NCBI GenBank assembly: GCA_006384855.1
Contig: VCJN01002762.1
Span: 1-64,000 of the forward strand
DNA: 64,000 nt
Source of the DNA: Tetraselmis striata
Lineage: Eukaryota > Chlorophyta > Chlorodendrophyceae > Chlorodendrales > Chlorodendraceae
Direction of reading: 5' to 3'
Position 1 is the first letter of the stretch. Each line of letters opens with the position of its first letter. The notes under the pieces are model-generated. The model ran no database searches. It saw only the letters and a program-made list of their open reading frames with translations, and was not told the origin of the DNA. Below, in pieces: positions 57,096 through 64,000 of this stretch. The position numbers were made by a program, and so were the translations under genes.

Positions 57096-60000
57096 TCGTG
57101 CTGTACTATCCGCTGCCTGGCGGTCGATGCCTCCTTGATGCCCTCCCTCCCCCTCCCAATTAAACAAATAGAGTCCCCACCGAAGTGGGGAGGGGGGGGG
57201 GGGGGGGGGGGAGGATACTATTTGGGCGCTTTCGACTGGGGGCTTATGCTCGGGTATGGTGCCACGTCTCATCAGGGGTGTTTTCAGGAGGACATGTAGC
57301 CAACTGATTGCGTGTCGTACCTTCATGCAAATTCTTCTTACTTTGGGGTCTGGCAGCTTGGCGGTTTGTCAGATGGATTCCGCTAGCGAGGGCGGGGTTG
57401 ACTAGTTTGGCTACGGATTCGATGGTGACGCGCCGGATTATCGACAAGGTAGAGATTCAAGAAGTGAGGATGTGGTGGATAGACCATTCATATCCAGGAA
57501 TCATCTGGACATGCTGGTGAGCTGCGTGAAATCGAATGGCAACACACGCGGAAGTTCAATGTCTCGATAACCGCAGAAGCAATCGAATTGTCTTACATGG
57601 GGTATACGAAGGAGGACCCATACGCTTATTGAAAGATTGGCTACTAGCCGCGGCGGCCGTGGGTACCCGCGGCGGCCGCCGGCGGAGTTCAACATCGTCA
57701 ACTCATCATATATATATACCTTAAGCTAGTTAATGGAGCTCCGAAACCATGTCATTGTAAGGATGGTACGGTACTGATTGACACTGCGTTAAAATTGCTG
57801 CACTCGAACGTTGATGTCATCACATCGCCGGAATATCCACTCGTAGGGACACACATAGATACCCGCCGCCGCCGCCGTGTTTGGAATGCGGAGAGTCAGT
57901 GTGTTATGATATATGGGGACAATTGGGCAGTACTGTTTGACGACGACAATAATTAAGCCGGAGCGGGGAGTAAACAGCAGTGTAGGGTCAATGCAGCATG
58001 TGCGTGACACTAGGGAAATGCATTGCCGCTGCTGCATTGTATTGCCGCTGCTGCCCTTGCGGCGGCTTGATAAGCACGCATATATATTGGGAGGGGGGGG
58101 GGGGGGGGGAGGGGGTAGCAAAGAGAGAGAAAGAGTAGAGAGAGACAGGGAGACAAAAAGAGACCTCACATGGAGCTGCATGTAACTATTTACAAGGGGG
58201 TAACAAGTAGTGTATAAATGGTCTTATGTGCATAATACACAGGTAAGAGGGCAAACACTTCGCGTTCTGCAAACAACATGACAACATAATAATGCAAGAT
58301 GCGACTTTTGTCGTCTGTCGTGCTTGTATTGACGTGTACATAGTCCTACCCGTCGCATCCGCTCGCGCCGCCGCAAGATGTCGTCCCTGTAATAGCACCC
58401 GTATTTGTTATACAAAAATCCAGAAATCGTAGATATGAAGAAATGTCGTCCCTCTATATACCAGTATACGGTCATTACAGGTAGACCAGTATGCTGCATT
58501 GTTGCATGCTGCAATGCAGCTGCGGGAGTTCTAAGAATATCCGCCGCGCTGCGCGACGGCAGCAGTAGGAGTACGAGGAGTAGCTACTAACTTGCGTACC
58601 GTATACCTTGATGGGCAGCACTTAACAGATGCTGTGGTCAATGTATCATTTATTATGGGATCATAATCGTTTGTTACGTTGTTTGTTATGTTGTATCATT
58701 CGGGTTCATATTCTTGCCCGTATGACCGCACTCGAAGAGCATATTTGGTGCTCTACTCCCCTCCCCGCAGCATCCGCCAGTCCAGATTGACTGCCCAGTC
58801 TCGTATGTAACTGAAGTTCCAAGCTCGTCGTTAAATGCCCAGCATCCCTCGTCACCTGCAGTCCTCAGTTCATGCTTGAGTGCATGCTGCCGTATACAAA
58901 TAAAGGCAGTAAGATCAACAAAGCGGCCCTGCTGCTGCTTCTCTAATAATGTCATGTATGGGGACGATTATAAGACTAATGTTAACCTTTTTATGTAATA
59001 AGTTACTACAAACAGGTAGCCCTAAAGCGTATCTTACGTGCCAGTACTGATCGTCATCCTCACGCACCAGAACACTACAATATATATGCGCGCGCATATG
59101 CGCATGCAGTAGGCAGGCTTTCGATGTACGTGCATGTACGGGTACATACGGTGGGTTACGGAGTAGTTGGAAGTACTACAAGCGTCAAAACTAATGAACG
59201 GGTTTTTGACAGCTCAACTTTGAATCGGTGCCCCATGCAGCACAGCGAGCCGTTCGGCACCGGGTATACATAACAAAACAAAGAGTCACTTTTAATTTCG
59301 GGCTGCGGCCTGAGCGTTTAAGCGGCGCTCTCCGTGCGCGCGCACGCCCCTGCGCATGTTCGATTCTCACAGTGGACAGATTCCCTCGTAGCTAGTGAGC
59401 CGGGCCCGTGCGTCGCGAGCGAACCACGGTGCGCGGATTTGATGGGCGCGGGTGCAAATGCGACTAAGTACCGCACACAGTTTACATCCGCACTGTGGCC
59501 TTAAGTACCACGCGCTTACATATTGCGACTTTTGCGCGTTTGATTGATCGGCAGTTTCCGTTTTTCCGGCGCGCTCTAGCGGGCGGATATCTCTGATTTT
59601 TGAAACGCATACGCCAAGCGCAGCCATGGGCTCGCGACGCAAGATAGCGGTAACATCACCTCGCATGTTCTCAGAGTAGGGGATAGAAATACCATAGATA
59701 ACCCTAGATGCACACCACGTACATGCGATGTAACGCATTTACACATGGCAATATGTGGCATTTAACCAATGCTAGATGTAAATGCGTATATGTCCACCAT
59801 ACGCCATCGCATTCATTGCGACTACTAGGGCCGGCTAGCTCGAGAGAAGATGAGGATATATGGCCACATTGGCGACATGTGGGGTGCATCCTGCGCACGG
59901 ACTAAGGCCTACCCGTTCATTAGTTTTGACGCCTGTAATGGTGGATTCAAAGATAGTCATATGTATTAGTACACGAAAATAGTAGTAAAAATCTACCAGT

Positions 60001-60769
60001 ACAGAAGCGCCGGAGAACGAATAATTGCGAATTAATTTATTACCATATATGTACGACATCCGCGCGGGCGGCCGGTGCATGTTTGCAGGTGATGTCTGGC
60101 TTTCTCATGTGTTGCGAGCCATGCTTGCTTCTTCTCTATCTCCATACCTGCTTGGCTGCTGTCGTGCTCGGGGCGGGTGCGGGGGGGGGTTGGGTGGCGA
60201 CATCGAGGGCTCTCTTCTCACGGTTTATGAAGTAACCTCCCGATGCCGGCGGCTTGATTCGTGATGTGCTGGGTCTTATATGTGATGGTTGCCAGCAATC
60301 TAGCATGTGGGGTGGGGCACAATCGGAAGTGGTTGATGTATTACATCACTACTACTGATTTCATCTTTACCCTTCAGGACTTTCTTTCACCTTGATATTA
60401 TTTATATTGGTGCTTTTGCGCTTCTCCTTGGTGGGCTCATGTTTCATTTCCGTGATTCTCGCCCTAGGCCATCACAATTGGATTTGTCGCTTTGGGTGCC
60501 TAACAAGTCCAGAAAATTTGGGGGGGGGGGGGGGGGAGGATAAAGTTTATGCCCGATAAAAAGCCTGCTTCATTAATAGTATTTTATGTAGTGCTTCAAC
60601 GTAATACCAATAACCGCGCATCGTCAGCGCGCGGCGCATGCGGCTACTGTGGCGGCGGCGCGTATGGTGGCAGCGCGTCGGATGCGGCGGCACAGAGCCG
60701 CGTAGCCCACCGCGTAGCCCACCGAGCCATTCTGGCCTCACCGAGTCGACAGCCTTACTTTCCGTTCCC
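57096..60769. other. no gene recognised
   Basis: About 3.7 kb of mixed composition with no protein-like frame. Landmarks are a G run at 57188-57210, a G run and purine tract (gagagagaaagag...) at 58093-58170, and a G run at 60520-60537. Small ORFs on both strands have stops every 60-100 codons and no known motif. Confidence 0.35.
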
Positions 60770-61096
60770 ATGTCGGTATCGTTACTAGGTGGCGATATTC
60801 TTGTATGCTTGAGCGTCAGCCTCGATGGCGTGCGCGTGCTTGCGCGCTCGTGGAAGAAAGTGCCAGGGTTTGATTTTAAGGCGGCATGCGCAACCGTTAT
60901 GAAGTCGCTACTGCAATTTGCTCCCCCCGGTTGCCTACCTGTGCCGGAGTCTGCGACTGTGGAAATGCACGTACCGAAGCAGGGCACCTCCACGAATGCT
61001 CACGATTTGACGGACTTCATAGAGGATCGCATGCGCGACGTTCATTGTTACACGTCCAGCAGAGGCCCGCCCCGCTCCCGGCAACCCCTTTCGTAG
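60770..61096 (+). CDS. unrecognised 108-aa ORF
   Basis: ATG 60770 opens MSVSLLGGDILVCLSVSLDG, followed by RSWKKVPGFDFKAACATVMK and LTDFIEDRMRDVHCYTSS, ending at TAG. The frame is open further upstream but is Pro/Ser-rich there. The amphipathic composition suggests real protein, possibly one exon or a transposon piece. A second short frame (GIDEEEELSNKKKHD) follows at 61099-61254. No function is assigned. Confidence 0.3.
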   Translation: MSVSLLGGDILVCLSVSLDGVRVLARSWKKVPGFDFKAACATVMKSLLQFAPPGCLPVPESATVEMHVPKQGTSTNAHDLTDFIEDRMRDVHCYTSSRGPPRSRQPLS

Positions 61097-61251
61097 ATGG
61101 TGATTATGACTGGCGACCTTCACCTCCTTAACCGCCACGTACTGGGTATCGATGAGGAAGAGGAGCTGTCGAATAAGAAAAAACATGACAACGCAATAAT
61201 AGACTGCCTGGCCTCACAACGGGTAGGGTGGACAGCCAGCACAGCAAACAT

Positions 61252-61765
61252 GTAAGCGACAAGTACGAGTACCATCGGTTGTACTCGTACGCGGATCCCG
61301 TATGATATACGGAATAGCTGTATCATCATGTGCGGGTACCCGTAACGGATACTCGTACATATATATGTGATAAATATCGCATACTGGCAACAGATCCGCT
61401 AGCGCTTTTATTGTCGTGGTTACTCCGCCTCTATCATTTGGCTTCGGAGCCTGACCCGGAAGCGCGCAGGTTCGATTCCGCATTGTGTGCCAGTCACCAT
61501 AGTGTAAGGATGATAATGTATGAACTTCGCGCGTGGAAGGGGCGGACGATTCGGATCCTTTGAGAGGGGGGTAAGAGTGTAAGCGATAAGAACGAGTACC
61601 ATCGGTTGTACTCGTATGCGGATCCCGTATGATATACGGAATAGCGGTATCATCATGTGCGGGTACCCGTAACGGATACTCGTACATATATGTGTGATAA
61701 ATATCGCATACTGGCAACAGATCCGCTAGAGCTTTTGTCGTGGTTACTCCGCCTCTATCAAAACA
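61252..61765. repeat. two ~190-bp direct repeats separated by ~130 bp
   Basis: 61252-61445 and 61578-61765 share gagtaccatcggttgtactcg, cccgtatgatatacgg, tcatcatgtgcgggtacccg and ctggcaacagatccgctag, with a few substitutions and small indels. Each copy contains inverted words (gtacgagtac...gtactcgtac). The layout resembles two terminal repeats of a tiny element or a tandem duplication. The spacer contains aggttcgattccg, a B-box-like word. Confidence 0.8.
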
Positions 61766-62508
61766 CCTCGGGCAAGATCTTCGTGCATCATCTGCACATA
61801 GGTTTATTCCGCGTAGCGCCTCCGGCTCGCCGTCGGTATGCGGGCAGCTTCATAACGCCCTTGCTCCCCCAGAGGAGTGCTTGAGGCCGTTCTTTGGGAA
61901 GGCAATTCGCGGACATCACGCTGACGAACCAGGCGCCGCTGCAATAAAGAAAGGACCGAATATACTCTTCACCGCGCTCCGCGACGTCGGCGATTGGTCC
62001 AGGAAAGGGCGGTGGCTTGTCGTGGTTGCCTTGTTGTCCGCCTTCTAGACTGCGTTGTCGAAGTACGATAAGCGCTTGACGAGCTCTGCCGAGCGACACT
62101 TGCTATTGAATATGCCGACAACCCAGATTGCACGACAGCTGCCAACGCGCATCACGTTGACGTCGTGGAGGTACTTCCATATAACCGTAGGCTCCCGCAG
62201 CCCGCCCTGGCTGGCCTCAACAGCGCGTTATGCGATGCGGAGCACTACAACATCCTCGACGTGTCGCAATACACAACTCACATGAAGCGGTCCACCTAGT
62301 GCGTATACCCTCTACCCTTGCTTGCATGCACATGCATTCGTGCGTGTCAGACAGTCACGCGAATGACACTGTCAAATGTGGATTGCAGTATCGCTGCCAA
62401 GTTTGAATATCACACTTACCGGCACAAGGCGAGAGCAACGTGGTTTGACCCCACAATGTGTGCGGGTTTTTAAAGCCAGTACTGAGGTTGCCAATGGTGT
62501 TATTGATG
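61766..62508 (+). other. protein-like but broken frames, no gene recognised
   Basis: Plus-strand pieces read ECLRPFFGKAIRGHHADEPG with DVGDWSRKGRWLVVVALL (to about 62048), then LSKYDKRLTSSAERHLLLNM in the same frame after the stop, ending near 62285. They look like remnants of one coding region with an in-frame stop and are probably transposon-derived. Confidence 0.25.
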
Positions 62509-63069
62509 AGAGCAGCACAGGCGGATGACGAGGAGGAGCTGGAACTCAACTACGAGGAGAACGACAGCGCCATGGAGGTGGACACCACCCATGGCGAGGC
62601 AGCGGAGACACCAAGCACGGCTGACACATCCCTTGATCCCCCCCCCGCGCACAACAATACCCCGCACATTTAGGGAGGGCACACCCAGCGGCACCATAGA
62701 AAGATTGCCTGAACTCCACCAGCTCACCACCGCAGCCACAGAGCTGCTCGCCAGTCCTCTCCTACTAGCAAACCCGCAATAGGAGCCAACCTGGCCAGCC
62801 TCACAGCGGAGTCCCACCAACTGCGCAAACCACAGCGCATCTCCATCCAACTGGAGCGTCACCCAAGCCAATCCACCCTAGCAGGCAAGGGCAAGGCATC
62901 CACAACAACTAAGATCAAGAAGAAGCTGCCCAGGGGCCGCAGGCGCTCGGACGGCGCCCCCCGCAACCGCAGCAGGAGCAAGCCACGCCTCTCTGGCACC
63001 CGCAGCTCAGAGAGCGAGTGGATGACAGACGATGATGCAGCCCACCCGTCCAAGAGCTCGCACCAGTAA
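62509..63069 (+). pseudogene. acidic-then-basic protein, two frameshifts
   Basis: The first part reads RAAQADDEEELELNYEENDS with AMEVDTTHGEAAETP. After a shift at the C run near 62640 it reads FREGTPSGTIERLPELHQLT with TAATELLASPLL. After a second shift near 62775 it reads ANLASLTAESHQLRKPQRIS, a Lys/Arg-rich block (TKIKKKLPRGRRRSDGA) and an acidic end (SSESEWMTDDDAAHPS), stopping at TAA 63067-63069. The three parts flow as one charged, disordered protein. It may be a retroelement ORF1, given the retroposon end that follows at 63.5 kb. Confidence 0.35.
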
Positions 63070-63529
63070 GCTGCTGAGCGAGCCGGTGCAGCAACAACCA
63101 AGCCAGCTGACTCAAGACCACCGCCTACCACTAACCCTGTGCCCGGTGCAGCTCATACACCATCACACACCCGGAAACCCACCACACACACAGAACACAC
63201 ACCGCCGATTCCCACAGCCACCACGGACAACACCTACCCAATTACATGTCGGAGGGTACCGCAGCCCCCACCAATCATACAAGCCGGCTTAGCGGTGGAT
63301 TAATACTGAGCACCCCATAGCTATTCCGGTCAGCCCCCTTCCCCCATCACACCTTGGTAGCTGCAGGCGGGACGCTTCGGCTGGCTAAGCTTGCATGCTG
63401 AGCTCTGGATGGGATAGGCATGACTTAGGTAGGGACAGCAGGGGGGCGCTGCTGTCCTAGCTTCAGCCCGAAGGAAGGAGGAGGGGCTTGGGTACACTGG
63501 AGGAAGGCCGTTAGCTTGAGCTGTAATTA
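63070..63529. other. no gene seen
   Basis: CA-rich, then GC-rich sequence with no supported ORF. It could be the 3' untranslated part of the charged ORF upstream. Confidence 0.35.
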
Positions 63530-63819
63530 GTGTTCCCTACCATGGTCAGAGATAGCATGTCCTAAGAACAACTCAGTCTGGGCCAGTGGACGCCGCAGAC
63601 TAGCAGTTGTATTCAATTTCAATTTCAATTTCAATTTCAATTTCAATTTCAATTTCAATTTCAATTTCAATTTCAATTTCAATTTCAATTTCAATTTCAA
63701 TTTCAATTTCAATTTCAATTTCAATTTCAATTTCAATTTCAATTTCAATTTCAATTTCAATTTCAATTTCAATTTCAATTTCAATTTCAATTTCAATTTC
63801 AATTTCAATTTCAATTTAT
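63530..63819 (-). mobile_element. retroposon end with (TTGAAA)n, about 34 units
   Basis: The hexanucleotide (AATTTC on plus, TTGAAA on minus) repeats perfectly from about 63613 to 63819. Next to it, 63545-63612 is the inverse of 57022-57090 in diverged form (ctgagttgttcttagg). Both long ORFs across the repeat (Lys-Leu and Ile-Ser dipeptides) are artefacts. A short simple repeat joined to a conserved tail is typical of the 3' end of some LINE/SINE families. Confidence 0.7.
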
Positions 63820-64000
63820 TGATGAGACCTTAGAGCTGTCATGAAAAATGTGCTGCCAGTCTGCTCTATTTGCACGTCCAAGGGCGCTCAGCATATTTAC
63901 CGCGGCAAGAGCAATATTGGTGATGCTATTGCCGCCGCTGCGGGCAGGGAAAAATGTGCATCGAGCGGGCTGCTGATGCAGAGCGCACCGCTCAGCAACC

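Noticed and set aside
59295-59395. tRNA-Leu/Ser-like words (GGCCTGAGCGTTTAAGCG, GTTCGATTC)
   Set aside because: The T arm does not pair and the acceptor stem is absent. At best a decayed tRNA-derived sequence.
61470-61500. B-box-like AGGTTCGATTCC
   Set aside because: No T-stem pairing and no A box at the right distance.
63527-63822. ORFs of (KL)n and (IS)n
   Set aside because: They are translations of the AATTTC hexanucleotide repeat.
1-64000. CRISPR arrays, bacterial operons, rRNA
   Set aside because: The tandem repeats lack unique spacers, the genes are spliced, and no rRNA-like conserved stretches were seen.

Overview
The window looks like nuclear DNA from a flagellated green alga. Five genes with many introns can be read exon by exon. 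Their products are a CCD1-like carotenoid oxygenase, a LisH/WD40 protein, the dynein-arm assembly factor DNAAF11, a plant-type protein with four MA3 domains, and a plant-type DCAF4. DNAAF11 implies motile cilia. The MA3 protein, the CCD and the DCAF4 N-terminus point to the green lineage, and TTTAGGG-like stretches lie inside introns. The DNA is GC-rich with very many long G or C runs and a high load of decayed transposons. A prasinophyte-type chlorophyte is my best inference; the species is not identified.

Layout. 0-10.7 kb is repeat territory: a Tudor-like gene remnant, a 30-bp tandem array, a decayed transposon with a PiggyBac-like cysteine domain, a 371-bp satellite, small basic ORFs, and the C-terminal end of a retrotransposon polyprotein with a restriction-like endonuclease. 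11.1-14.6 kb (minus) is the CCD gene with 12 exons. 15-21 kb holds retroelement debris, including a copia-type gag with a zinc knuckle. 21.3-25.9 kb (plus) is the LisH/WD40 gene with 12 exons, and 26.1-29.4 kb (minus) is DNAAF11 with 10 exons; the two are tail to tail with 219 bp between their stops. 31.4-39.6 kb (plus) is the MA3 gene with 12 exons. 40-48 kb is again transposon debris, including an inverted second copy of the element at 2.5-4.25 kb. 48.7-56.6 kb (plus) is DCAF4 with 8 exons and two introns of more than 2 kb full of repeats. 57-64 kb holds retroposon ends, direct repeats, unrecognised ORFs and a 200-bp hexanucleotide microsatellite.

The five genes do not form a pathway. They act in apocarotenoid formation, an unknown scaffold role, cilium assembly, translation control and CUL4-DDB1 ubiquitination. 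What links them is gene structure. Five of the 50 introns I could place begin with GC instead of GT, four of them in one gene, and many introns carry a long C run (coding strand) just after the 5' splice site. Every exon chain was checked for phase, and each of the five totals divides by three. I found no bacterial-type operon, CRISPR array, rRNA or convincing tRNA.
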